DNA of 44,323 nt from an uncultured Chloroflexales bacterium (GTDB lineage Bacteria > Chloroflexota > Chloroflexia > Chloroflexales > Chloroflexaceae): contig CALGUG010000049.1 in NCBI GenBank assembly GCA_937902315.1, forward strand, positions 1-44,323, in the 5' to 3' direction. Made by a program: the position numbers and the translations under genes. This document shows positions 15,667 to 23,886 of this stretch, one piece after another. The notes beneath the pieces were generated by a model. It did not search any database and was not told where the DNA came from. It saw only the letters and a program-made list of their open reading frames with translations. Position 1 is the first letter of the stretch. Each line of letters begins with the position of its first letter.

Positions 15667-16338
15667 TTATCGATTCACGGCTGTCGGAAAAACTTCGCGT
15701 TCGTCACAGAGCACCAGACTGCTTGAGCCGACTTGAATATGGCTGCCAACTTGGAGCATAACGCGGTCGTGTAGCACCAACTGGTCGTCGACAATCGTAC
15801 CGTTACTGCTGCTGTCTTCCAATACCAGCGTGTCGCCTTCAAGCATCACAAAGCAGTGTTGGCCTCGGCTGACCGCGCTATCGTGCAGCACCAACTCGCC
15901 CACACCGCCCCGCTCGTTGCTTTTGCCCGCGCGACGAATCACCAGCATGCCGCTCAGCGGGATCTCACAACTGCGGTGGGCGTCTTGCATGGCACCTTGG
16001 CGCACCAGAAGATAGAGACCAGTGCTGACAGGCCGTGTTTTGAGGGGGGCTAGTTCCGCTTGCAGAGCGGGTTGTGGCAAGCTGGGTAGACGCGGCTGAG
16101 GCGTGAGAAAGCGCTGATTGATCTGGCGCAGTTGCTTTTGCTGCTTGTTCCAACGCAGTACAAATGCCCCAGCCGCCAGCGGCCCAAACAGTAGGGTCAG
16201 CGGGATCCAGCCGAGCGCTCGCCAGCGACGCGCTAGGAAAATATCGCAGGCAACCCCTATCGCTGCCAGCAACCAGCAACATGCGATCACTAGCAAGAAG
16301 GGAAAATACGATTCGACGAAGGATTGGACTGGTAGCAT
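15667..16338 (-). CDS. Membrane protein with C-terminal FHA domain
   Basis: The 223-aa protein starts with two hydrophobic segments (~10-30 and ~40-60) that anchor it in the membrane. A basic linker follows, then an FHA domain from ~125 to 215. The FHA signature is present: GELVLHDSAVSRGQH (SRxxH) and SSSNGTIV (the NG turn). FHA domains bind phosphothreonine peptides. It is the promoter-proximal gene of a two-gene unit with the Ser/Thr kinase downstream, which is its most likely partner. The ribosome site is weak. Confidence 0.88.
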   Translation of the reverse strand: MLPVQSFVESYFPFLLVIACCWLLAAIGVACDIFLARRWRALGWIPLTLLFGPLAAGAFVLRWNKQQKQLRQINQRFLTPQPRLPSLPQPALQAELAPLKTRPVSTGLYLLVRQGAMQDAHRSCEIPLSGMLVIRRAGKSNERGGVGELVLHDSAVSRGQHCFVMLEGDTLVLEDSSSNGTIVDDQLVLHDRVMLQVGSHIQVGSSSLVLCDEREVFPTAVNR

Positions 16339-16765
16339 GCCGTCTGTCTACCCTAACACAAAGCTCACGTCTTCACGTGGCAACCAATGCTCTCTTTCTA
16401 GCATAACAAAAGGCCATGAGAAACAGAAGGACCTTAGATTACGACCCTGTTACAAACAGCGTGTAGTAGATCGATTTAGGGCGACCTAAAGCCGAATCGC
16501 CTTGGGACGCTGAGTGCGGAGAAAAACGCCTCTAGAGGGCAAGATACGTTTTGGTTTTGTTCAGGGGCAGGGGGATGGGTTTTGCTGGGCGGGATGTTGG
16601 TAGCCGTAGGCGGACGCGCTAAGGACCGAATGGTAAGGAAAAGACCTCGCCGCCAGCGCGATGTGATCAAGCGATCTGTTAGGCTATGCTGTTAAGAGAG
16701 CGAGAGCGGTGGGCTCTTTCAGATCTGTGGCCTGAAACAACACACCACCCTCAAACCAGAAGCGT
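16339..16765. other. Intergenic region carrying R1
   Basis: Besides R1 copy F at 16601 there is no open frame with coding features. The segment 16550-16600 (GGGGCAGGGGGATGGG) is G-rich, like the flank of R3. Confidence 0.5.
16601..16657 (-). repeat. R1 copy F
   Basis: Perfect core 16601-16618, GGACCGAATGG, then ACCTCGCCGCCAG ending at 16656. It lies 109 bp past the 3' end of the DUF305 gene with its GGCGGC end facing that gene. Confidence 0.9.
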
Positions 16766-17440
16766 TTAGTGTTTCATGCGTGGGAGCGGGGGCAGGGGCT
16801 CGGCGTTGCGCTTGGCGAGCAGCTCGGTCATATACTTGATCTCGCTCTCTTGCGCGGCGATAATCGCTTGAGCGAGCTGTACCACCTCTGGGCGTTTGGT
16901 CTGCTCGAGCACATCTTCCGCCATATAGACGCCGCCTTGATGGTGGCGGATCATCAGCTGCAGGAATTGGATTTCGGCCTCTTCGATCGGCAGCGTTTCG
17001 AGAGCCTGAACTTGCTCGCGACTGGCCATACCCATATGCTCGCCCATACCTTGCATGGGCGGCTCGCCGCTCGCCAGCGGATGGCCCCAAGCCTGCAGCC
17101 AGCCTTGCATTTGGCCGATCTGCCCTTTTTGCGAGATCATCATGTCGAAGGTGAATAAGCGCATGCCTTCATCGGTATCGAGGCGCTGATTGAGATAGGC
17201 CGCCATCTCAACCGCCTGTTCGTGGTGGGCGATCATATCGCGCGCAAAGACCACTTCGCTGCTACCCTCGGCTGGCAGTCGGTTGATCCAGAGCATCGCT
17301 AGGGCGGCTATGGCGATAAGACTGACAATGATCAGTGCGGTTTCGCGCCAAGCGATGCCGCCTTGCTGTTCGGTGTCGTCAAATTGCTCGCTGTCGTCGT
17401 GTGTTGTTGCCATGGTGTTGTTAAGACTTGTTTGCATCAT
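16766..17440 (-). CDS. DUF305 family membrane-anchored protein
   Basis: A 224-aa protein with one N-terminal membrane segment (~32-52) and an extracytoplasmic four-helix domain of the DUF305 family (ferritin-like fold). Two diagnostic His/Met motifs are seen: DMIAHHEQAVEMA (~68-80) and LMIRHHQGGVYMAED (~161-175), plus a Met-rich loop (MQGMGEHMGM). Such motifs suggest copper or silver binding, which is proposed for several family members but not proven here. The ATG at 17440 is very close to its GGGAG site; the next ATG is equally likely. The gene begins 6 bp after the stop of the serine hydrolase gene, so they are co-transcribed, though no functional link is obvious. Confidence 0.88.
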   Translation of the reverse strand: MMQTSLNNTMATTHDDSEQFDDTEQQGGIAWRETALIIVSLIAIAALAMLWINRLPAEGSSEVVFARDMIAHHEQAVEMAAYLNQRLDTDEGMRLFTFDMMISQKGQIGQMQGWLQAWGHPLASGEPPMQGMGEHMGMASREQVQALETLPIEEAEIQFLQLMIRHHQGGVYMAEDVLEQTKRPEVVQLAQAIIAAQESEIKYMTELLAKRNAEPLPPLPRMKH

Positions 17441-17446
17441 ACTCCC

Positions 17447-18577
17447 TTATTTATCAATTATGGCGCGGATCCGTTCGGCGATTTTATAGGCGGTCGCCTC
17501 TTTTGGATCGGCCCAAGTACGCATATAATTTTTCGTAATGCCAACGCTCAGACGGCGATCGGGATCTGCAAAGCCGATCGAGCCGCCCAAACCACTATGG
17601 CCGAAGGCACGTTCGGAAGGCCCGATGATCTGGTTTCCACCTTGCTCGGCTGGCCCACCCAGCATGTATCCCAAGCCTTTGCGTAGCGCCATGCCTAGCG
17701 TTTCGTCGTAGTTGTTGGTTTGCAGGGCGTTCATCATTGTGATGCGCTCGGGTGAGAAGAGCCGCACACCATCGAGAACGCCCCCGTTAGCGAACAGGGC
17801 GTAGTGGCGCGCGATCGAACGGGCATTCATAATGCCGTTGCTGCCCGGCGAGACCGCCCGCTGGAAGGCTGGTGTGTTGGCGACTTGGGTATTGGTGATG
17901 TGGGCGGGCATTACCGATTCGAGAAACGCGCTCGTAGGAGCTGGGTTGGTAACGGGTTCGGCCGAAAGCGTAGCGATCGGGGTCGCAAGATCATTAGGAA
18001 TGCCCATATAGAAGCCGTCGATCCCTAAGGGACGACACAGCTCTTCTTGGGCGAACTGCGAGATCGGGCGGCCATCGACGCGCCGGATCAGCTCGCCGAT
18101 GATCCAGCCAAAGGTCCAGGCGTGATAGGCGACCTTTGTGCCCGGTTCCCAAAGCGGTTTCAGATCAGCGATCGCCCGGGCCATGGCATCCCAGTTGCAC
18201 AGCATTTCAAGATCGACGCCTTCGGGCATGTGTGGCACGCCGCTGCGGTGAGTGAGGGCGTGGTTAACGGTTGCGTGCTGCTTGCCATGCGCGCCGAACT
18301 CGGGCCAGTAATAGCTGATCGGCTTGTCATAATCGATCTGACCGCGTTCGGCTAGTAAATGGAGGCAGGTCGCGGTGAATCCTTTTGTGGTTGACCACGA
18401 TAAAAAGAGTGTATCGCTGGTGACAGGAGTTGTGCTGCCTTGGGCGATCACGCCAGCGGCCACATCGAGCACCAGTTCGCCGTCGAGGTAGGCTGCGACT
18501 TGCAGCCCGATCTCTGCACCGCTATCGACCAGTTCGCTTGCGAGTTCTTGAATCGAGCTTTGAAGATCCATGGGCAT
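17447..18577 (-). CDS. Serine beta-lactamase-like hydrolase (esterase EstB type)
   Basis: A 376-aa protein of the class C beta-lactamase/transpeptidase-like superfamily, closest in pattern to EstB-type esterases. The nucleophile motif SxxK is STTK (in LFLSWSTTKGFTAT, ~residues 60-73), the YxN-equivalent is YHAW, and the third motif region reads HSGLGGSIG near residue 325. No signal peptide is seen, so it is probably a cytoplasmic esterase or peptidase rather than an antibiotic resistance enzyme. It heads a two-gene unit with the DUF305 gene and is divergent from the small ORF/sugar-nucleotide gene. Two close ATGs are possible starts. Confidence 0.87.
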   Translation of the reverse strand: MPMDLQSSIQELASELVDSGAEIGLQVAAYLDGELVLDVAAGVIAQGSTTPVTSDTLFLSWSTTKGFTATCLHLLAERGQIDYDKPISYYWPEFGAHGKQHATVNHALTHRSGVPHMPEGVDLEMLCNWDAMARAIADLKPLWEPGTKVAYHAWTFGWIIGELIRRVDGRPISQFAQEELCRPLGIDGFYMGIPNDLATPIATLSAEPVTNPAPTSAFLESVMPAHITNTQVANTPAFQRAVSPGSNGIMNARSIARHYALFANGGVLDGVRLFSPERITMMNALQTNNYDETLGMALRKGLGYMLGGPAEQGGNQIIGPSERAFGHSGLGGSIGFADPDRRLSVGITKNYMRTWADPKEATAYKIAERIRAIIDK

Positions 18578-18764
18578 TTGCTCTCAACTATTCAGGCGAC
18601 TACTCGAGCACTACTCAACAATGAGTAACACGCTTTAGCGCTATGAAAGGCCCATTTTGAAGCTACCATAGCACGGAATACATATGGGATACTTGTTGAT
18701 ATTAAATCCATTGTAATCCAGCTCTTGCGTTATGGACAGGCCAAAACAGTGGTGATTTCATTAC

Positions 18765-18794
18765 TTGCCCTGCCTAATGGGAACATGCTATACT
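18765..18794 (+). promoter_or_regulatory. Promoter of the small ORF / NTP-transferase unit
   Basis: -35 TTGCCC (18765-18770) and -10 TATACT (18789-18794), 18 bp apart, with an extended TGC before the -10. Confidence 0.6.
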
Positions 18795-18819
18795 GCTAGC
18801 ACAAAAGAGAAGAAATGGA

Positions 18820-18981
18820 ATGATCAAAGTGGATGAAGTGCCGATGGTGACGATAGTTCGCTCGGAGAGACCCAAGTTCCAGGGTCGCTTCGTGTTGCTT
18901 CAAGCAGGCTGGCAGCATTTCACCTCACAACTCTTCCACTTGTATACGTTTTTGGGGTTTTATAAAGGGGCCCGCCTATGA
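18820..18981 (+). CDS. Small 53-aa ORF overlapping the NTP-transferase gene
   Basis: An ATG at 18820, 26 bp after the -10 box, opens 53 codons that end in a TGA overlapping the ATG of the next gene (ATGA at 18978-18981). A purine-rich AGAGAAGAAATGGA precedes the start. The product (MIKVDEVPMV... ending GFYKGARL) is basic and partly hydrophobic (FTSQLFHLYTFLGFY) and resembles no family I know. The position and 4-nt overlap suggest a translated leader that couples to the downstream gene. It could also be a chance frame, but the promoter-ORF-overlap arrangement argues for translation. Confidence 0.5.
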   Translation: MIKVDEVPMVTIVRSERPKFQGRFVLLQAGWQHFTSQLFHLYTFLGFYKGARL

Positions 18982-21476
18982 AAGCTGTCATCATGGCCGG
19001 AGGTGAAGGCTCGCGATTACGTCCCCTTACCATTAATCGCCCTAAGCCAATGGTTCCGCTTGTGGATCGCGTCGTGATGCACCACATCATCGAGCTCCTC
19101 AAGCTTCACAATATCACCGATATCGTCGTTACCGTCCAGTATCTGGCAAATAATATTCAAGACTATTTTGGTGACGGAAGCAGTTACGGTGTCAATATCA
19201 GTTATTCGCTCGAAGAGACACCATTAGGTACGGCTGGCAGCGTAAAACACGCCCAGCATATGCTTCAAGAGCCATTTATCATCATCAGTGGCGACGCCCT
19301 CACCGACTTCAACCTGACCGAAATTATCGAATTCCATAAGAATAACAAGGCGTTAGCCACCTTAACGCTCAAACGAGTACCTAATCCACTCGACTACGGT
19401 GTGATCATCACCGACGAGCGCGGCCATGTACGCCAATTCTTAGAAAAACCGAGCTGGGGCGAAGTCTTTTCCGATACGGTCAATACCGGCATCTATGTGC
19501 TCGAACCCGAAGTGCTCGATATGATCCCGGCTGGCCGTGTGGTCGACTGGTCGAAAGATGTCTTCCCGCGCATGTTGCGCAACGAAGACCCGCTTTTTGG
19601 TTATGTGGCCGAAGGCTACTGGACCGATGTCGGTACGATCGAAGAGTATATGCGAGCTTGTGGCGACTATATGTCGGGCAAGGTCAATCTGCCCCGCGTT
19701 GGTCAACACATCGGCGGCGGCATTTGGATCGACGGCGATGCCGATATCGCTCCCGATGCCCGCCTGCACGGCCCGATCTATCTCGGTCACGGTGCCAAAA
19801 TCAAAGGCGGCGTCATCGTGCATGGCCCAACCATGATCCGCGATTACACGATTGTCGATACGCGCGCTAACGTCGACCGCTCCTTGGTCTACCACAACTC
19901 TTACATCGGCGAGCGGGCCGAGCTGCGCGGCGCGATTGTGCTCAAGCAGTGCAATATCAAAAGCCGAGCCGTGCTGTTTGAGGGCGTGGTGGTCGGCGAT
20001 ATGACGATTGTGAATGCGGGTGCGGTGATCGCGCCCAACGTCAAGATCTGGCCTTCTAAAGAGGTCGATGAAGGTGCGACCGTCAACAATAGCATCATCT
20101 GGGGCAGCCAAGGGCGGCGTGTGCTGTTTGGGCGCTACGGCATCACCGGGCTGGTCAACATCGACATCACGCCCGAGTTCTGCGCCAAGTTGGGTGCGGC
20201 CTATGGTGCCACCCTGCCGCTTGGCTCCTGCGTCACCATGAACCGCGACGCCCACTACACGCCCCGCATGCTGAAGCGCGCCATGATCGCCGGTCTGCCC
20301 TCGGCCGGTGTCAATGTGGCCGACTTGCAGAGCGTGCCGATTCCGGTGGCGCGCTACTACACCCACGCCTCAGGTGCTGTGGGCGGCATTCATGTGCGGC
20401 TGTCGCCCTCCGATAACCGCGTGGTCGATGTGAAGTTCTTCGACGAGCGCGGCCTCGACATCGATAGCGCCGCCGAGCGCAAGATCGAAATGATCTTCTT
20501 CCGCGAAGATTATCGCCGCGTCTATCTCGATGAGGTGGCGCGCATTCACTATGCCGAGCGGATCGAAGAGACCTATACCGAAGCCTTCTTCAAGGCGCTC
20601 GATCAAAATGTGCTCAACAAGATCGGCAAAGACTTCAGCTTGGTGATGGATTACGCCAACTCCAACGCCATTCAGATGCTTGGCTCGATCTTGCGCCGCC
20701 TGCAGGTCGATACGGTCGATCTCAACGCTACGCCCGATGAGAATCGCATCTTCCAGAACACGCAGCAGTTCGAAGACGGCATGAATCGGATTATGCAGCT
20801 TACCCCGGTCTTGAAGGCCCGTATGGGTGTGCGCATCGACAGTGGCGGCGAGAAGGTCTTTTTGGTCGACAACTTAGGGCGACGCCTGCCCGGCACCCAA
20901 GCGCTAGCCATCGTTACAGCCCTCGCTCTGCGCGCCAACGGTGGTGGAACGATCGCTGTTCCGGTGACGGCCCCGCGCGTCTTCGAAGATCTGGCCGAGC
21001 GCTACGGTGGCAAGATCATTCGTACCAAGGCCACCCTCGGTGCGATGATGAAGACCGCCGCCGAGAATCCCGATCTGCTGCTGCTGGGCGATGGAACGGG
21101 CAGCTACATCTTTCCGTCCTTCTACCCAATCGCCGACGGCCTCTTCGCGATCGTCAAGATTATGGAGTTGCTGGTTTCGCAAAATACGCAGCTCAGCGAT
21201 GTGGCGCGCGAGATCCCGGGCTACTATCTCGATCAAACCCGCGTGCCCTGTCGTTGGGAGCACAAGGGCAAGGTGATGCGTATCCTCAATCAGCAGTACG
21301 AGGATCGCCGCCTCGACCAAGTAGACGGTATCAAGATCGACTTGGGCGATGAATGGGTGCTGATTTTGCCCGATCCCGACGGTCCTTTCTTTACGATCAT
21401 CGCCGAAGGCAGTTCGCAAGAACAGGCGCATATCTTGACCCAAAAGTATGCTGGTTTGGTAGCTGGCCTGCAATAA
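18978..21476 (+). CDS. Nucleotidyltransferase-phosphomannomutase fusion (sugar-nucleotide synthesis)
   Basis: This 832-aa protein joins three modules. Residues 1-235 form a nucleotidyltransferase with the signature GGEGSRLRPLT (8-18) and RPKPM (21-25), as in mannose-1-phosphate guanylyltransferase and glucose-1-phosphate nucleotidylyltransferases. Residues ~245-375 are left-handed beta-helix hexapeptide repeats. Residues ~385-830 have the alpha-D-phosphohexomutase fold. In that last part the usual serine loop (TASHNP) is RLSPSD (474-479) and the Mg-binding DGDGDR loop is DSGGEK (621-626), so mutase activity is doubtful; the sugar-binding loop GDGTGS (704-709) is kept. It likely supplies activated mannose or glucose for cell-surface glycans. 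AAGGGG precedes the ATG, which overlaps a small upstream ORF. A T-tailed hairpin terminates it. Confidence 0.85.
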   Translation: MKAVIMAGGEGSRLRPLTINRPKPMVPLVDRVVMHHIIELLKLHNITDIVVTVQYLANNIQDYFGDGSSYGVNISYSLEETPLGTAGSVKHAQHMLQEPFIIISGDALTDFNLTEIIEFHKNNKALATLTLKRVPNPLDYGVIITDERGHVRQFLEKPSWGEVFSDTVNTGIYVLEPEVLDMIPAGRVVDWSKDVFPRMLRNEDPLFGYVAEGYWTDVGTIEEYMRACGDYMSGKVNLPRVGQHIGGGIWIDGDADIAPDARLHGPIYLGHGAKIKGGVIVHGPTMIRDYTIVDTRANVDRSLVYHNSYIGERAELRGAIVLKQCNIKSRAVLFEGVVVGDMTIVNAGAVIAPNVKIWPSKEVDEGATVNNSIIWGSQGRRVLFGRYGITGLVNIDITPEFCAKLGAAYGATLPLGSCVTMNRDAHYTPRMLKRAMIAGLPSAGVNVADLQSVPIPVARYYTHASGAVGGIHVRLSPSDNRVVDVKFFDERGLDIDSAAERKIEMIFFREDYRRVYLDEVARIHYAERIEETYTEAFFKALDQNVLNKIGKDFSLVMDYANSNAIQMLGSILRRLQVDTVDLNATPDENRIFQNTQQFEDGMNRIMQLTPVLKARMGVRIDSGGEKVFLVDNLGRRLPGTQALAIVTALALRANGGGTIAVPVTAPRVFEDLAERYGGKIIRTKATLGAMMKTAAENPDLLLLGDGTGSYIFPSFYPIADGLFAIVKIMELLVSQNTQLSDVAREIPGYYLDQTRVPCRWEHKGKVMRILNQQYEDRRLDQVDGIKIDLGDEWVLILPDPDGPFFTIIAEGSSQEQAHILTQKYAGLVAGLQ

Positions 21477-21497
21477 GCTAGCTGCCCGCTCAGACTC

Positions 21498-21527
21498 AAA
21501 AGCTGTGGCACGCGCCACAGCTTTTTT
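21498..21527 (+). terminator. Intrinsic terminator
   Basis: AAAAGCTGTGGC pairs with GCCACAGCTTTT around ACGC, followed by a T-run, 22 bp past the stop of the 832-aa gene. Confidence 0.92.
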
Positions 21528-21586
21528 ATGCCCAAAACTCTCTACTGAACCTACCTGATCACTTCACCAAGCAGGCTTGTTTCTTG

Positions 21587-21650
21587 CTCTGGCGTCTTGC
21601 TCTTTTCCTCCCATTCAGCTTCTAGCGCGTCCGCCTACGGCTATCAGGTT
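21587..21650 (+). repeat. R1 copy G
   Basis: CTCTGGCGTCTTG, CCCATTCAGC and the perfect core at 21626-21643, placed just after the terminator of the plus-strand gene. Confidence 0.88.
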
Positions 21651-21728
21651 CGTCATCCTCCCATTCAAGGGCTAACAGCATGCGAGGTACTGCTCTCTAT
21701 TCACCACACGAGGCATTGCTTTCTCTTT

Positions 21729-21892
21729 ATACCAAGTTCGTTTAAAGACTTGCTCACTTGGAATGCAAGAAAACTAAACCGGGGAAAGAGTTGTGTGACA
21801 TTTCGCGCGATAGTGTGAAATGTCACACAACAAAAAGAGATAAGTTCCACTCTGCCGAAGGCCAAATAGAATGAAGCAACCGAATTTGGTAT
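21729..21892 (+). repeat. R2 MITE-like element, copy 1
   Basis: 164 bp from ATACCAAGTTCG to CGAATTTGGTAT. The central hairpin has GTTGTGTGACATTTC (21790-21804) paired with 21817-21831; the inner GCGC/GTGT pairs also form if G-T wobble is allowed, giving a 19-bp stem with a GATA loop. It lies between R1 copies G and H. Confidence 0.85.
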
Positions 21893-21988
21893 TACCACAC
21901 AAGACATGGAAGCACAGAGTCTTTTTAGAGAATAGTTTGAGATACTTGGGTGATTGGTTTAGCGCTGTGGAAGGCTAAAGTTATGATC

Positions 21989-22023
21989 AAGCCGTACCCT
22001 TCGACAAGCTCAGGGTACGGCTT
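21989..22023. terminator. Hairpin in convergent spacer
   Basis: AAGCCGTACCC pairs with GGGTACGGCTT around TTCGACAAGCTCA. CTTTCTC follows on the plus strand. It may be a terminator or a REP-like palindrome. Confidence 0.45.
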
Positions 22024-22029
22024 CTTTCT

Positions 22030-22073
22030 CCCTTCTCCCGCATTGCGGGAGAAGGGTCGGGGATGAGGGCAGG
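22030..22073 (+). repeat. R3 palindrome, short copy
   Basis: CCCTTCTCCCGC (22030-22041) and GCGGGAGAAGGG (22045-22056) form a perfect 12-bp hairpin with loop ATT, then TCGGGGATGAGGGCAGG. It sits 14 nt from the core of R1 copy H. Confidence 0.85.
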
Positions 22074-22086
22074 CTAGCCCTTTTGA

Positions 22087-22141
22087 TAGCCGTAGGCGGA
22101 CGCGCTGAGGAACGCATGGGAGCTAGCGACCTCGCCGCTAA
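22087..22141 (-). repeat. R1 copy H
   Basis: Perfect core 22087-22104, then CGCATGGGAGC and GACCTCGCCGC. It lies 27 bp past the stop of the beta-helix gene, GGCGGC end toward that gene. Confidence 0.9.
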
Positions 22142-22167
22142 CAAGCGCTGAGCTCAACAAGCTTGGT

Positions 22168-23601
22168 CTAATTGAGCAAGCTGTTGAGGTCTAAACCGAA
22201 GCGCGCCTGCCACTGCGCAAGGCTGTAGAGCGTGCTGCCGAACATAATGCGCCCGCCTTGCTCTGCGGCATAGCGATTACGATCGATCACCAGACCGGGC
22301 GGCAGATCGCTGTTGCGCAGATAGAGATCGGCCAGACCGCAACCCTTTAGATCGTTCTCGCTGATCGTGAGCTTGTTGGGCGGCGTGGGACTAGGGCTGC
22401 CCGAGGAGGGCCAGGTGATCGCGATGCAGAAGCCTTGGGCGTTGCGAATGGTGTTGTTGCGCACCTGCACATTGTTCGATTCGCGAATCACGATTCCGCT
22501 GCCGTTACCTTTGTTGTCAGCATCGTACTTAGGATCGGTGAAGAACGTGAGGTTGCTGATGGTGTTGTTTTCGATGCGCACATTAGTGGGCGGATTGTCG
22601 AAGCGTGTGCCGCTTTTCTGACCGCGCGAGACTTCGATGCCCCAAGTGCTGTTTTCGATTGTATTGTGCGAGATCTCGACATCGCGCGCCCAGTAGTGTA
22701 CAACCACCGCCATGCCGTCGGAGCGGTAGGATTTGCCATCTTTGTCGAGGGCCGGGCGGCTACCCGAAAAGTTATTGCGGCTTACCACCGTACCAATTGA
22801 CGACTTAATGTCGACGGCGTTTTCGTCGTTGTTGGAGATCGCGTTGCCGATGATACGGTTGTTGTTGGCCGAATGGCCTTGGCGCGAGAGGGCGGGCGTG
22901 TCGTTGGTGAAGATCTGGATACCGTCGCCGCTGTTGTTGTAGATCTCGTTGCCTTCGATCAGATTGTTGTGGCTTTCGCGCACCGCGATGCCATGCGCGT
23001 CGCTCTGATCTGGAGCGCGGAAGTTGAAGATTTTATTGCCGCTGATACGATTGAAACTGCTGCCATCGGCCAGTACAATGCCATGGCTGAGCCCACCGTG
23101 GATCGTGTTGTTTCTGAGCACGATGTTGTTCGAGCCGCTGTTGATCGAAACCGCCGCCGAGTCGATGCCGCTTTGGTCGATCTCAAAGCCTTCGATCTGC
23201 CAATGGCTCGCTTCGATCGTTACCGCTACACCTTTTTTGGGCGAGATCACTTTGGCTCCCGCCTGACCGCTCAATCTGATCGGTTTGTTTGGCTCGCCGC
23301 TAGTCCTTATTTTGAGCTGTTCGCGGTAGGTTCCCGCTGCAACTGTGATTGTGCTTCCGGGTTTGGCCTTTTTGATAGCGGCCGAGATGCTCGAACAGGG
23401 CTTGGCCTGTGTGCCACAATCCGAGCTATCGGAAGCGGATTGGCCTTGTGAAACTAGTAGTTCAGGGGGCTTATAAACGATCGGCACGAAGAGCGAAAAG
23501 TTTGGCTCGGCGCTTCTGACGGGAGCTATGGCACTCAAACTCAAGCACAAGATACCCGTTAAAACGAGCATAGTGATTCGAAAGTGTGGCATATAAAGCA
23601 C
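22168..23601 (-). CDS. Secreted right-handed parallel beta-helix protein
   Basis: The 477-aa precursor has a signal peptide (hydrophobic MLVLTGILCLSLSAIAP, cleaved near VRSA), so it is exported. Residues ~60-120 show the DUF1565-like start of pectate-lyase-type helices (DCGTQAKPCSSISAAIKKAK, TITVAAGTYREQL). Then come many coils of the N-x-I/V...N-N-T type (NNIVLRNNTIHGG, NNRIIGNAISNN, NVRIENNTISNL), giving ~10 rungs of a parallel beta-helix. Such folds occur in polysaccharide lyases, hydrolases and surface adhesins; no clear catalytic Asp/Lys cluster could be assigned, so lyase activity is unproven. The unit is monocistronic. An in-frame ATG nine bases downstream is an alternative start. Confidence 0.85.
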   Translation of the reverse strand: MLYMPHFRITMLVLTGILCLSLSAIAPVRSAEPNFSLFVPIVYKPPELLVSQGQSASDSSDCGTQAKPCSSISAAIKKAKPGSTITVAAGTYREQLKIRTSGEPNKPIRLSGQAGAKVISPKKGVAVTIEASHWQIEGFEIDQSGIDSAAVSINSGSNNIVLRNNTIHGGLSHGIVLADGSSFNRISGNKIFNFRAPDQSDAHGIAVRESHNNLIEGNEIYNNSGDGIQIFTNDTPALSRQGHSANNNRIIGNAISNNDENAVDIKSSIGTVVSRNNFSGSRPALDKDGKSYRSDGMAVVVHYWARDVEISHNTIENSTWGIEVSRGQKSGTRFDNPPTNVRIENNTISNLTFFTDPKYDADNKGNGSGIVIRESNNVQVRNNTIRNAQGFCIAITWPSSGSPSPTPPNKLTISENDLKGCGLADLYLRNSDLPPGLVIDRNRYAAEQGGRIMFGSTLYSLAQWQARFGLDLNSLLN

Positions 23602-23768
23602 CTATTGCGTATAGAAATCGGAAGAAATAGGGAAGCGTGCCTCGTCGTTGATGCACAGGTGCCTCATAACACCAAGCCCAACATGTGCTGCGCTGATTTA
23701 TGAGACAATGTCAATATGGACCATATCGGAGATTGTAGCAGAGTAGACCCTTTTTTAACCTTACAATT

Positions 23769-23795
23769 TTGTCATCTTTAAAGAAGTGGTACAAT
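23769..23795 (+). promoter_or_regulatory. Promoter of the ribokinase gene
   Basis: -35 TTGTCA and -10 TACAAT, spaced by 15 bp, with an extended TGG before the -10. It is 92 bp before the start codon. Confidence 0.5.
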
Positions 23796-23886
23796 CGGTT
23801 TTTGCCAAAGAGACAAGCTTTTTGTCGGCGAGTGATATTGCTTTTTACGCTTTGGTAGCGTACCATCAGTAGAGTGAGTGAGGGAC

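Noticed and set aside
17447..18577. Beta-lactamase conferring antibiotic resistance.
   Set aside because: There is no signal peptide and the motifs fit EstB-type esterases better than true lactamases.
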